Of a stretch of DNA of 30,031 nt, positions 21,139-30,031 are shown one piece after another. This stretch comes from Nemertoderma westbladi. Lineage: Eukaryota > Xenacoelomorpha > Nemertodermatida > Nemertodermatidae. The position numbers and the translations under genes are program-made. The stretch covers positions 5,871 through 35,901 of the forward strand of contig JAUCBJ010009069.1 of the NCBI GenBank assembly GCA_032718475.1. Reading direction: 5' to 3'. The notes under the pieces are model-generated. The model was given only the letters and a program-made list of their open reading frames with translations, was not told the DNA's origin and searched no databases. Every line of letters begins with the position of its first letter. Within the stretch, counting starts at the first letter, position 1.

Positions 21139-21769
21139 GTTTACATAATATAATTATATTTGTATGGGAACTTAGACTTATTTCTAGTTTGTTTGTTAAA
21201 CCTATTGTTTTTATTATTGGTAGTAACAATGTGTTGGCAAGCTGTACTTTTCGAGGTGTTTGTTATTATACATTTATTATAGGAAGGGATCTAGGGGTCT
21301 TAACCTCGAATGATAAGTTTATTTTACCGAAAATAACTTATCGAGTATTAATTTCAAAGCCAGCTGCAATTTTATTAGCCCCTGATTTTTATTATTGATA
21401 TGTGTAATGACTTTGTATAATAACAAACACCCCGCTGTATTTTTGACAGATTTTTGGCCAGAAATTTACACATTTTGTTAAATATTTCAGCTATAAAAAA
21501 ATTAAGAAAGTGGTAATAGGGGGTGTTAAGAATCAACCAATCATCTTTGCACTTTTACAAGAATTCGTCAATTTTTAGAAAAGCCTTTGCATTTTGAAAT
21601 TTTTAATTTGCATTCTGCAGAAATTGCATTTAAAGTTTATGCTTAGGGTAATTCTGTCCATTGAAATGTTAGAATGCACACAACCATGCTGAAAATTTTG
21701 TTGCAAGGGTTTTCCGGGTCTGTGATTGCATTTCTAAAGTCCGTTTACTCATTTGACAGAGTCATCGCT
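21139..21769. other. First part of intron 7
   Basis: AT-rich unique sequence with no gene I can support; a 69-codon open frame at 21189-21398 shows no domain. The segment passes into the diverged tandem repeat at about 21770. Confidence 0.5.
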
Positions 21770-22440
21770 GTCTGTCACTGCTGTCTGTCTGTCCGTCAAA
21801 ATATGACCGACAACTGAACAGACAAACAGACAATGTGGATGACATCAAACACGAAAACTGATATCGGAAATGAAATCACCAACCATGAAAACCTCCAAAA
21901 CAAAATTGTAGCTAGTTGGTATGCATTCCAATTACTTTGACAGACAGATCACTGGACAGACAGAAAAACCGACAGACAGATGTACAGACACGTTAAAAGT
22001 GTAAACTGACGTCGGAAATGAATTCAACAACCAGGATAACCCCCATAACAAATCTTTTTGTCAAGTTGGAATGATTTCCTTATATTTTGACAGATAGACT
22101 GACGGACATACAGACAGACCGACAATCAGAAATAATGGACTTCACTAAAAATTAGAACTGACTTCGGAAATGAAATAAGCGATCAAAATAACCACAACAA
22201 AGAGGTTTTAGATAGGTGGTATGATGTCCTTATATTTTGATAGACAGATCGTCGGATAGACAGACAGACTGACAGACAGACATAGATACATAATAGTTTT
22301 TGTTAAAAGTGAAAAGTGACGTTTGGAATGAAATCAGCGACCAGGAATACTCCCATAACATAACTTTTACCAAGAAAGAATGGTTTTGTTATATTTTGAC
22401 AGACAAACCGTCAGAAACACAATCCCAGACAAACACTTTT
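21770..22440. repeat. Diverged ~150-bp tandem repeat rich in GACAGACA
   Basis: Four copies of a unit containing a gacagacagac-type run, then aactgacNtcggaaatgaa, ccaacaacca or similar, ccccataacaaa and ccttatattttgacaga. The word cggaaatgaa starts at 21865, 22013 and 22165, and its variant tggaatgaa at about 22324, giving spacings of 148, 152 and 159. The copies are much more diverged than the other arrays, so this is an older duplication. Confidence 0.75.
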
Positions 22441-22572
22441 CACAGACACATACACAGATTAAGGTAACATTATCACTCATAACTTTTGAACTACATTAGC
22501 TGTTAACAAACGGTTTGAAATTTTGAAATCCTCACAAAAATCTACACCAGGAGGGATTGAAAATGAAAAATA

Positions 22573-22645
22573 TTTTTTTTTTCAGAATTAGCCCCCCCCC
22601 CCCCCCCCCCCCCCTTAAACGTTATTATTATATTGTATTTCACAG
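22573..22645 (+). promoter_or_regulatory. Two competing in-frame 3' splice sites of exon 8 around a C23 tract
   Basis: An upstream acceptor with a strong pyrimidine tract (T10 then CAG, 22573-22585) precedes aattag, then C23 (22592-22614), and the downstream acceptor tgtatttcacag ends at 22645. The two sites are 60 nt apart, so both keep the frame. The longer form would insert 20 residues, RISPPPPPPPLKRYYYIVFH, into the C8 domain. The other C8 domain in this gene has no such insert, so the downstream site is probably the main one. The frame of the long form depends on the C-tract length modulo three. Confidence 0.6.
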
Positions 22646-22752
22646 CGAACAATTACACTATTGCACTGCTATAGACACCTACGTAACTGCTTGTGCCTTG
22701 GAAGGGATTAATATTGAATGGCGAAGCTTACCAGATGTAGTTGGATACTGTC
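22646..22752 (+). CDS. VWD-protein exon 8: second C8 domain, C-terminal half
   Basis: The acceptor is tatttcacag and the donor gtaagt at 22753. The first base completes Ser with exon 7, then EQLHYCTAIDTYVTAC, ALEGINIEWRSLPDV and VGYC, plus one base. It corresponds to the C..I..Y...C...G..I.WR.......C half of C8 and parallels exon 1 of this window residue for residue. An alternative in-frame 60-nt 5' extension is possible from the acceptor at 22585. Confidence 0.92.
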
Positions 22753-22784
22753 GTAAGTAATTATTACCTAGTATAGTTGATATA

Positions 22785-23560
22785 ATAGAAAGGACTTCAC
22801 CCACAAACAAAAGAAAAATAATAGGTACGGTAGATACGAGTTGTACTACAGTTCTTCCTCAGGTACATATATACTGAACTGATTAGGTCAGGTCAGGTAT
22901 TCTAGGTCATTGGTCAAAAAAACTAACCACCTCCATGCAGCATAAAGGAGGTGCCACCTGTAGCTGCTTAGACCCTCTTACTAGGGCAAATCTGGTCCTG
23001 TAACTAGGACCCCCTTCGTTCTGGGATAAGAACGCCCTTGGTCCTGGATTAAGGACCCATATACTTGGCTGCAGGGGTATATGGCCTGACCAGGCAGATG
23101 GTGATCTACCAATGGCTGGTCAGGAGTAGAGTGTTCTCATGTCCACTCTGAGTGCACTTCACTGCGACCTGCACCTGGCAGCAAGGGTACATGGCATGAC
23201 ACAGCAGATGAGCTGCACAGCCAATGGAGGGTCATGTGCGCCAGAGTAGATATGGGTGATGGGCCTCATATCTGACTCCACTGCGACACCCACCCTGTGG
23301 AATGGCAAACCAGGGTGTGGTATTTGCCCCGAGAGCTGACTCGGCAAAAAAGCACCCCCCAACCCCCCACTATGGATTACATTAGTAATGCGGAGGTCCA
23401 GCCACTATAAATACAGGCCAGTGGAATTACCGGACACAATTGAAACTTATATCAACATTCAGTATGTACCTGAGGAAGAACTGTAGTTACTGTTGGAAAG
23501 CTCCTTCCCAACGTACATATTATTTTCCTTTTGTTTGTGTATGAAGGAAGACCTTTCTAT
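22785..23560. mobile_element. Foldback/TIR element with ~100-bp inverted repeats
   Basis: Left arm 22785-22878 starts atagaaaggacttc and contains cacaaacaaaag and ctacagttcttcctcaggta; right arm 23458-23560 is its imperfect reverse complement (tacctgaggaagaactgtag, cttttgtttgtg, gacctttctat). The centre holds copy 2 of the 0.5-kb dispersed repeat plus ~70 bp of other sequence. The 13-bp direct repeat taattattaccta flanks the unit at 22758-22770 and 23591-23603 and could be a target-site duplication, although it lies 14 and 30 bp outside the arms. There is no transposase ORF, so it would be non-autonomous. Confidence 0.65.
22886..23389. repeat. Dispersed ~0.5-kb repeat, copy 2
   Basis: Near-identical to 14447-14955 over about 504 bp, starting ggtcaggtcaggtattctag and ending attagtaat. 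The C run near its end is shorter (C6) than in copy 1 (C11). It contains the same internal ~110-bp duplication. It sits near the middle of the inverted-repeat element, which has no counterpart around copy 1. So either it inserted there, or the inverted-repeat element captured it. Confidence 0.85.
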
Positions 23561-23603
23561 ATTTACAAACATTAATGTCTTACTTTCAAATAATTATTAC
23601 CTA

Positions 23604-24013
23604 CATTACTTATTAGCGGTTGTTATAGATCCCATATGAACTTTATAGTACAACATTACATTACATCTAAATTATTTTACAACTTTACAATTAATGCGGC
23701 AATCTCGGCAAACAAATACATTTATAGGAATCAATTTAAATCCTAGCTAAAAGCACACTGTACAAACGCAACTAAAATCTCAATATTAAATCTTATTTTC
23801 ACATTGAGAAATTCAACCAAATATTTTAAACTTTATTAAACAAATATATTTTAATAATGTGTGGTGTTTTAGCATCTGTCACTTGGTACTGTTATATATT
23901 GGATTGACACGTTATACGTACTTGTTGTATAATTTGTTACGTAAATACAACTTACAAGTTTAGTAATTAGTCATAGCCGTCGCCTTTGTTGCTACATTAA
24001 TTAATTTTTACAG
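23604..24013. other. End of intron 8
   Basis: AT-rich sequence without features I can support, ending in the exon 9 acceptor taatttttacag. Confidence 0.5.
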
Positions 24014-24156
24014 ACGTAAAATGCGAAGTTCCCAGTCAAATATACTCATCGTGTGCGCCTACTTGCGGCCTGACATGTAACACACTGGGCGACTACCAAA
24101 CAGATGATTACTGCAATAGCCCTTGTGTCAGCGGATGCATGTGTGCAAGTGGCCAG
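24014..24156 (+). CDS. VWD-protein exon 9: second TIL domain, N-terminal part
   Basis: The acceptor is taatttttacag and the donor gttggt at 24157; it exits in phase 0. The first two bases complete His, then VKCEVPSQIYSSCAPTCGLT, CNTLGDYQTDDYC and SPCVSGCMCASGQ. Cysteine spacing matches the first two thirds of a TIL domain, as expected after C8. The last cysteines (the equivalent of C....EC.C in exon 2) must be in an exon downstream. I found no such exon before the window end, so the next intron is at least ~5.9 kb and the gene is open at its 3' end. Confidence 0.87.
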
Positions 24157-24622
24157 GTTGGTAATGAAACCTGCGACTTATTTCAACTAATTAAACTTGA
24201 TACAGTTAGTAAAGTACTTTGCGATTCTCGTGGATTTATTTCCACTCACTCTCTACGTTCGTTCGTGTAACAATCCATCATTATCAGCATACTGAAAAGT
24301 ACTACTTTAAATATACATATTGGTTATATAATTAAAATAAATTGAAACAATTCTTCGCTTTGCTCTTTGAGGCTTTTTGTTTAATTAATTGCTGTCTGTT
24401 CAAAGCTACAGCTGAGCTGAAATGCTTAAATAGAATCATGTTGATATGAAGTTGTTTAAAATTGCTAGTGCCGAGATTCGAACCAGAGACTCTGTCGAGA
24501 CACGAAATCTGTTATTATTTAACAAACAGCTCTTCCCGGGGTTACCCCAGCTCTTCAATAAATAGTTCAACAAGCCTTTTACTGGGAAAGAACTATTAGA
24601 ACAGCATATAGAATTCCTATGT
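24157..24622. other. Start of intron 9, with a tRNA-like fragment
   Basis: AT-rich. On the - strand 24484-24469 reads ggttcgaatctcggca, a good match to a tRNA T-arm / Pol III B box with the end of an acceptor stem. The ~70 bases upstream on that strand (to about 24555) do not give a matching 5' acceptor stem or a clear A box. It may be the remains of a tRNA-derived SINE rather than a tRNA gene. Nothing else is recognisable. Confidence 0.35.
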
Positions 24623-26682
24623 GATAGATAGATAGATTTATTTATACATTATGTAAAAACAATAACAAATACACCAAACAATGTACCGGTATAAAGGTAT
24701 TGTCCAACATAACATATAGGATTACCCCTAAAGCTTTGCAGCTTATTTCCAAGGGGGTCCTTTATGTTACTTGGTTACAAATACAATATTACACTACGCT
24801 AACCTAAAACCAATATAAAACGTAATTACACTATGTACATGTACAACTTTACCGAGAGCGTGACAATGTCCGACTCAACGATAAAGATGTAATGTACAGA
24901 ACAATTTATTATAAAACGTAATTACGGTATAAATAGTAAATAATTAATAAACTAATAACTTACTGTAGGACTATTGTACCTATTTTTGCATTGCACACGG
25001 AGATGAGATTTAACTGCAGATTTAAAAGAATGTTGATTATTTAGGTTTTTAATTTCATAAGGCAGAGCGTTCCAATTTTTTATGCCGTTAAAAAAGAAAG
25101 TATCAGATTCAAAGGATTTACAATTCGGGAGGTAGAAGTTTGAAGCACTAGCTCTGGTACTGTAAGAGTGTGTATCGCGTACTCTGTTGAATTTTTGTTT
25201 TAGGTAATTGGGACATTTACCATTATACACTTTATGCACATGGTTAAGGCGTAGCTGCTTAACTCTACTATCTAAGTTAAGTAGTCCAGATTCAGAAAAG
25301 TCATCTGGAGTTAGGTGGTGCCTAGGTTTGTAGTCTTTAATAAATCGTACTACTTTATTCTGAGCTACTTGTAATTTACATTTAAGCTGTTTGGTTAAGC
25401 CTTCATACCAAGAAGAGCACGCATAGTCCATGTGACACTGTATTAAAGAAGAGCAAAGTAACTTGCGGGAGTCGGTGTTCAAACTATTTTTATTTCTGTA
25501 TAGAAACCTAAGCCTACTGTTAACTTTGGAGAAAATATTTTTCACTGTACTTTCTCCTGATAAGCAGTTATCCAATGTGGCGCCTAAATATTTAACTTCC
25601 TTTTTATTTTCAATCTTATGTCCATTACTAGTGACTTCAAACTTAGTTACCTTCTTTAACTTTCTTTTGGAACCAAACAAAATACTTTCAGTTTTACCGT
25701 AGTGAATGGATAGCTTATTATCAACCAACCACTCATTACAGGATTCTAGAACTGCACTTAACTTTTGGGAAATATGGATAGGATCTTTATGAGAGAAAAT
25801 AAGAGCACTGTCGTCGGCATATAAAATGAGTTTAAAATCGGGATCTATACTACTTATCATATCATTTACATAGCATACAAAAAGCAGAGGACCTAATATA
25901 CTACCTTGCGGTACACCACAGGTAATCTCTTGTACAGTAGACAGCGATTTGCTAATGACTACAGTTTGACCTCTGTCTGACAGGTAGGACTTGAACCAGT
26001 CTATAGAACCTACACCCATCAGGCCTAACTTACCAAGCAGAATTTCGTGATCTACAGTATCGAAAACCTTTTGTAGGTCCAACATTACCATACCAGTATA
26101 TAAACCCTTTGCGTTATTACATCTAATTGTATCAGTTAAGTTAATAAGGCAGGTGTCTGTAGAATATGATTTACGAAAACCGGACTGAAGTTCATAGATC
26201 AGATTTAGCCTACTAAGATGTGCCTCCAGCTGTAGAAAAACAGAACGTTCTAGAATTTTAGATACAATACTTAAGATACTAACAGGTCTGTAATTACAGG
26301 GTTCTACTTTACTATTCTTTTTATACAGAGGAACAACCTTAGCTAATTTCAGTTCGTCTGGTACTACATTATCTACGATAGAGTAATTAATAATAAAAGT
26401 AATAGGCACTTTAAGTACTTCAGCACCATCCTTAAGAAAACGGGCAGGTATTAGATCTAGACCGGTACTTTTTGAGGCTGATAGGCTAAGTAGATTTTTA
26501 AAAACGAAATCCTCAGAAACGGGTTTTAAAAATAACTTTTCTGAATTTTGTAACTTTTCTAAATAAAAATTATTTAGAGTTTCGGACCCTATACTATATT
26601 TATTACTTGATAACGGTAATTTCTTAACTAAATTAGAGGCAACATTAGTAAAATAATTATTAAATAAATTACTTTTATCAAT
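24623..26682 (-). mobile_element. CR1/jockey-like LINE, 5'-truncated
   Basis: About 2.06 kb on the - strand. The right end (26682) begins abruptly inside the coding region, as usual for 5'-truncated copies. The left end is the 3' terminus: after the stop at 24952 comes ~310 bp of 3' UTR, finishing with taaataaatctatctatctatc read on the - strand (gatagatagatagat on +, 24623-24637). Simple-repeat 3' tails are common in CR1-type elements. It lies in the intron after exon 9, antisense to the VWD gene. Confidence 0.85.
24952..26682 (-). CDS. CR1/jockey-like reverse transcriptase, N-terminally truncated, frame intact
   Basis: Open for 576 codons from 26682 to the TAG at 24952-24954; no natural start is present because the element is truncated. 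Near the start it reads [20 protein letters not shown], then the RT blocks [66 protein letters not shown] (catalytic Asp; the usual SKAFD is QKVFD), [16 protein letters not shown] and [11 protein letters not shown] with an intact YADD. The C-terminal thumb and tail follow: [34 protein letters not shown] and [16 protein letters not shown]. The endonuclease is lost through truncation. The uninterrupted frame suggests a recent insertion compared with the other two LINEs here. Confidence 0.9.
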   Translation of the reverse strand: MDKSNLFNNYFTNVASNLVKKLPLSSNKYSIGSETLNNFYLEKLQNSEKLFLKPVSEDFVFKNLLSLSASKSTGLDLIPARFLKDGAEVLKVPITFIINYSIVDNVVPDELKLAKVVPLYKKNSKVEPCNYRPVSILSIVSKILERSVFLQLEAHLSRLNLIYELQSGFRKSYSTDTCLINLTDTIRCNNAKGLYTGMVMLDLQKVFDTVDHEILLGKLGLMGVGSIDWFKSYLSDRGQTVVISKSLSTVQEITCGVPQGSILGPLLFVCYVNDMISSIDPDFKLILYADDSALIFSHKDPIHISQKLSAVLESCNEWLVDNKLSIHYGKTESILFGSKRKLKKVTKFEVTSNGHKIENKKEVKYLGATLDNCLSGESTVKNIFSKVNSRLRFLYRNKNSLNTDSRKLLCSSLIQCHMDYACSSWYEGLTKQLKCKLQVAQNKVVRFIKDYKPRHHLTPDDFSESGLLNLDSRVKQLRLNHVHKVYNGKCPNYLKQKFNRVRDTHSYSTRASASNFYLPNCKSFESDTFFFNGIKNWNALPYEIKNLNNQHSFKSAVKSHLRVQCKNRYNSPTVSY

Positions 26683-28155
26683 TTATTATTCCATTACTAA
26701 ATTATAAAATCAGGCGAAGCACAAATGATCACAAATTAATTAAGTAGAATAATTAAGATAGAAGCACAGGTTAACAATAAATATTTACAATAAAGAAACA
26801 GATATGTAATCAGTACATATCTGGGTCAACACCCCGAATCCCCGCCCCATTCCCAAACCCGAGGCCCCTGTTCGCGCTTTCAGACCTTTGGCAGTTTAAC
26901 CCACCAAATTAAGATGTCTTCTAGATATTAAATCGGTTTTTAGTCTATGACAAGTATTTGATTCACTACACTAGTCGAAACCAATCCGTGCGCGACCATT
27001 CACCCGCTGGATATTCCCGGGAGATTGGGTTCGACGGTTTAATTTTATTGCTATGTAAGCCTAATGTATTATTCGACTGACAGTATTATATAATCTCTGA
27101 CAATATTATTCACTTTCGGGAATATTAACAGTTCCTTTAGGACGTGGCGCTTTATCTATATAAACAGAGTTATGACTTAAACTACTCACAACGATATGGC
27201 TTAATTATAATTCACATATATGGCGCATTCTTTAGGAATTGCTTCTTTAACAGACTCACTCATACACAATGCTGCACAATACTGCACACTAATCTGCCAA
27301 TCTTTACTGATTTTAGTCACATATAAAAAGAACACAGACTGACTCATGTAGGGTCTATCAAATAACATTAGATTCACTTCAAACCACTTTAACATAAGTC
27401 ACAATCGTTTATCTGTAACCCTTCTCTCTTACCTTCGGTATATCAAGAATATTGGGTTTCGGGGTTATTTATCGTTATTCCAAATATAATAATTCATCAA
27501 CCATATTATGAAGAACTGACAGTAAATAGCAGTATAAAACAACAACTGAACACTGATTGTTATGAGTTTGCAATGTTTCAGCAGTCAGTATGTATGATCA
27601 GTTAGCAGCGATTAAAAGCCAGGTTAAAGGATATATGTCCTTATAATTAAACCTACTAGTGTAAGACTAAAAACTGAAAACACGGAGGTGCCAAAAGCCG
27701 GTTCTTAGGCTCTGGGCAAAAACATAACACTGAACTACTGAGTTTCTGTATACACCTCCAACACAGAGACAACAAACGCTCTGATTGGTCAACCTGAACA
27801 ACGAGAGAACAAAGAAACAAAGAAACGTCGACGTGGCAATATCAGCTGCTAGCCGTCGTCATGGTAGCGACACTGTTTTCAAAAGTATCCAGCTATTGCG
27901 TCACGAGATTGTGGATTATGTCCTCTAAAGTACAAATACAGTACAAATACATAAGAAATGACTTTTATGTCCTCTAAAACACCAGTACAGCAAGGACACG
28001 GCCTTTTTATGCCTGGCAAACCAACTACAGAGTACTTTAAGGGAAAATAACCGGCTAATTACGCAAAAGCTTTTACACCGCTCCCAGAAAATGGGATTTA
28101 AGTCTATAAAATATAACAAATCACAGTTTCTAAAATATAAAGATACTCTAAACAG
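26683..28155. other. Non-coding region between the CR1-like LINE and the unknown CpG-rich gene
   Basis: About 1.47 kb, AT-rich with some GC-rich patches (about 26825-26890 and 26985-27035). Visible details: the palindrome acgtcgacgt (27827-27836), an inverted CCAAT-like gattggtca (about 27783), and a short direct repeat gtcctctaaa (27919 and 27969). Open frames of about 60 codons on both strands (for example 27395-27201 on -) have no domain I recognise. It may be the 3' flank of the unknown gene or part of the same element. Confidence 0.4.
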
Positions 28156-28935
28156 TTAGCCTTTCTTACGCAGACGGCGTTTACGCAGTTTTTTGAGGCT
28201 AGCAAGAGTCTTTTTCTCTTTGGGGGGAGCCACTTTACTAGGAGGGCCATAACTCCTGGGTGAAGGGCGCAATATGATTGCATCAGAAGGTGTAGGATTG
28301 TGGTCGAGGTATCTGCCGTTTCGATATGCTTCTCCTCGAGCTGATTTTCCTCCGCTCGTAGCTGGATACGTTCATCCCAAAACTCTCGCAGAGAATAGGA
28401 TCGTCCAAGTTCGATAACTTCTTAGAGATTCTGGATTTCCTAATCGAATTGAGATAAGGCCAATTCGTTTATCGACTGGACTTACTGTTATAACTTACGT
28501 TTATCTGAACAAACGCAGGTTTCTCTTTTGATCTCTATAGAATAGCGTTTAACTCGTTTCGTACAAAGCTCTCCTTCACCTTGATGAGGGGTTGTATCGC
28601 GTTAAACGGGGACGACCATACGGTTGGATAGTGATATTAGGTGTCCGCGTCACAATCCGGCTGGGTAAGATGGGCGGCTAGCTAGAAATCACTGTCGGAG
28701 TGTTACCGATTAATTGTTAGGGTAGCACTAGATCTTTGAACAGTGAATACAGTCCGCGAGGATCCGCGACACCACCAGGATCGCAGGTCTGAGGTCCAAC
28801 TAAGGAATGAGGAGGTTTGACCGAGTATTCCGAGACTCTGATCGTAGGTTTACTCCAGGATCGTTCGAGCCGAGTGAGCATAGGTGATACGTCAACAAGT
28901 TTCGGTCTCCGTGGATGTTTATGTCTTTCCGTTTA
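28156..28935 (-). pseudogene. In-frame continuation of the unknown ORF, interrupted by stops
   Basis: The same frame as the 238-aa ORF runs on for about 260 codons without a length change. Internal stops are at 28933, 28717, 28549, 28501 and 28495 (TAA), 28678 (TAG), 28576 and 28372 (TGA), with the last stop TAA at 28156. Between them the translation looks protein-like: RPKLVDVSPMLTRLERSW, EYSVKPPHSLVGPQTCDPGG, PNITIQPYGRPRLTRYNP, SPVDKRIGLISIRLGNPESL, and a proline-rich tail with a basic end, KKTLASLKKLRKRRLRKKG. All the stops could be C-to-T versions of CAA, CAG or CGA. Decay is the simplest reading; recoding or readthrough cannot be excluded. Short stretches in the other two frames also look open, so undetected frameshifts remain possible. 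Confidence 0.5.
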
Positions 28936-29652
28936 TTAGTTGGGTCTAGGGCATTTACCGTAATAATACCCAAAAACGTACGTCTTGTAGGGGAAACGCG
29001 AGTGATCTTTCTCCAGCTTACAATATTCCTCCATCCGTTCGAAGCTATTCGGTACAACAGGTAGCGGTCGATCGGCGGTAAGATACATCATAGGGGAATC
29101 GAGCCGTTTGAGTTCTACCATGTGGTCATGATGTATACCTTGAGGATATCGAGTTTCTAGATTTTGTTGACTGGTAATATTGAGATATGTTTCTATCAGG
29201 AATTCCAGATAATCGTTGAAGTCGCTGCGTTTATCCGGCTCCTCAACGTCTTCTCTTTCGAGTCTGTTTCGAATAGAATTCTCGTGTTCCATTCTCGGTT
29301 TATCGTTCCGCCTCCGCTGGGTAGGATATTTCAATCGTACCATTTCCCTTTTGGTGTCGACATTGTCCGTATCGTGTAAATCGATAGGATGACCAGTAGT
29401 TAAGAAGCCCATATACGTACCATTACGCTGCGTATATCGAGCAGCGAATTTTCTATAGTCCAACTCTCGCGAGAGCTGCACTTGGGACATTGTCGGTTCG
29501 ATATAACGACCATCGTCCTCCGCAGCAGTTGGACTAACGTCGCCGCGTATTAAGCTATCAACAAACGCTTGTAAAAGTAGGGTATATCGCTCCCCGATAC
29601 AAGACCATCTTCTATCAACTCCGTCATATCTGCTATATATGAGTTTATCCAT
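28936..29652 (-). CDS. Unrecognised 238-aa ORF in CpG-rich DNA
   Basis: ATG at 29652 (A at -3, G at +4), the first after a stop at 29665-29667, to the double stop TAA TAA at 28936/28933. The start is MDKLIYSRYDGVDRRWSC; the middle is highly charged (RLKYPTQRRRNDKPRMEHEN, then RLEREDVEEPDKRSDFNDYL); the end is SRFPYKTYVFGYYYGKCPRP followed by Asn. No signal peptide, membrane segment or zinc-finger motif is seen, and I do not recognise the family. The DNA is much richer in CpG than the rest of the window (six in 29221-29280). The frame continues downstream with coding-like sequence, so the double stop may not be the original end. It could be a gene of a mobile element, an endogenous virus-derived gene, or an unfamiliar host gene. 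Confidence 0.6.
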   Translation of the reverse strand: MDKLIYSRYDGVDRRWSCIGERYTLLLQAFVDSLIRGDVSPTAAEDDGRYIEPTMSQVQLSRELDYRKFAARYTQRNGTYMGFLTTGHPIDLHDTDNVDTKREMVRLKYPTQRRRNDKPRMEHENSIRNRLEREDVEEPDKRSDFNDYLEFLIETYLNITSQQNLETRYPQGIHHDHMVELKRLDSPMMYLTADRPLPVVPNSFERMEEYCKLEKDHSRFPYKTYVFGYYYGKCPRPN

Positions 29653-30031
29653 ATTATAATGAGTTTATATTTAGGCGAGCGGGCGTCGCTGCCTACCCCA
29701 ATCAACCCCCGGACAGTACGAGATCCTCAGCGCCGATGTATCGTCGCCGCTGTAGTTTCGCCAACGACGTAGCCGCACAACGACAACGACAACCGGCACA
29801 AGTCACTCGACTGTCCGTCCCAAAGGCTTAGATGTACTTCAGGTATTCCTTGGAGAGTTAGGTTACTTTACGATTGCGACTAGCTACTGTAAACACACCT
29901 TAGTAGTAACATTCACCTATAAACTCACAAATACCACACACACAACTTGTCACAAATTACACACACTCGGGTCACTTGTCCGTTAGTCAATGCCTTCCAG
30001 AATGTCACTGTATTATTATGTATCCTTGGAT
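29653..30031. other. Region upstream of the unknown ORF
   Basis: GC- and CpG-rich near the ORF (29670-29830) and AT-rich with CA-type runs further out (29935-29975). It presumably contains the 5' untranslated or promoter region of the - strand ORF, but I cannot identify a promoter, long terminal repeat or primer-binding site with confidence. A TATAAA (- strand, 29669-29664) lies only 11 bases from the ATG. Confidence 0.35.

Noticed and set aside
23159-23362. 67-codon - strand ORF in the 0.5-kb repeat
   Set aside because: It lies in a dispersed repeat, and the matching frame in copy 1 gives no supporting domain; regarded as incidental.
27201-27395. 64-codon - strand ORF, possibly part of the unknown element
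   Set aside because: Short, AT-rich, no domain, and not in a chain of open frames with the gene at 28156-29652.
27841-27970. Possible promoter and first exon on the + strand (inverted CCAAT, CRE-like gcgtcacg, an ATG in 27858-27870 with ~36 open codons)
   Set aside because: The motifs are short and the open frame ends quickly without a convincing donor; not supported well enough to annotate.
28800-29057. 85-codon open frame on the - strand overlapping the end of the 238-aa ORF
   Set aside because: It overlaps in another frame, and the frame of the main ORF continues with more protein-like sequence (Pro, Arg, Trp and charged residues in order). Treated as a shadow.
29664-29669. TATAAA on the - strand upstream of the unknown ORF as a promoter
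   Set aside because: It lies only 11 bases before the ATG, so a start site 25-30 bases downstream would be inside the coding region.

Overview
The window reads as nuclear DNA of a metazoan, most likely a marine invertebrate. It has a multi-exon von Willebrand factor type D (VWD) domain gene with GT-AG introns, several non-LTR retrotransposons in different states of decay, abundant minisatellites, long C or G homopolymers, and an AT-rich background. The phylum cannot be fixed from sequence alone.

Layout. Positions 1-9808 are a 46-bp satellite of roughly 210 copies. Most of it (about 1617-9718) is built from two long blocks, A (1138 bp) and B (1775 bp), in the order A-B-A-A-B-A. A 20-bp minisatellite follows at 9909-10122. 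From 11778 to 24156 nine consecutive exons on the + strand join in phase to 1398 nt (466 codons). They encode the second half of one C8 domain, a TIL domain, a VWC-like linker, a complete VWD domain, a complete C8 domain and the start of a second TIL domain. The protein is open at both ends, so the gene continues on both sides of the window and the satellite is probably intronic. It belongs to the broad class of secreted cysteine-rich VWD proteins (zonadhesin, SCO-spondin, IgGFc-binding-protein and mucin-like).

The introns hold most of the DNA. Intron 4 starts with a 30-bp minisatellite that carries 14 copies of the exon 4 splice donor. Intron 6 (6.7 kb) holds a 0.5-kb dispersed repeat, an RTE-like LINE on the + strand whose endonuclease domain is split by a second LINE on the - strand, a perfect 7 x 51-bp repeat and a 28-bp array. 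Intron 7 holds a diverged ~150-bp tandem repeat and ends at two competing in-frame 3' splice sites separated by a C23 tract. Intron 8 holds an element with ~100-bp inverted repeats that contains a second copy of the 0.5-kb repeat. Downstream of exon 9 lies a 5'-truncated CR1/jockey-like LINE with an uninterrupted 576-codon reverse transcriptase ORF on the - strand.

The last 2 kb differ in composition, being rich in CpG. They carry an unrecognised - strand reading frame: an intact 238-aa ORF (29652-28936) that continues in the same frame for about 260 more codons to 28156, broken by nine stop codons, each one C-to-T change from a sense codon. This decayed or recoded gene and the multiplied splice donor are the most unusual signals here.
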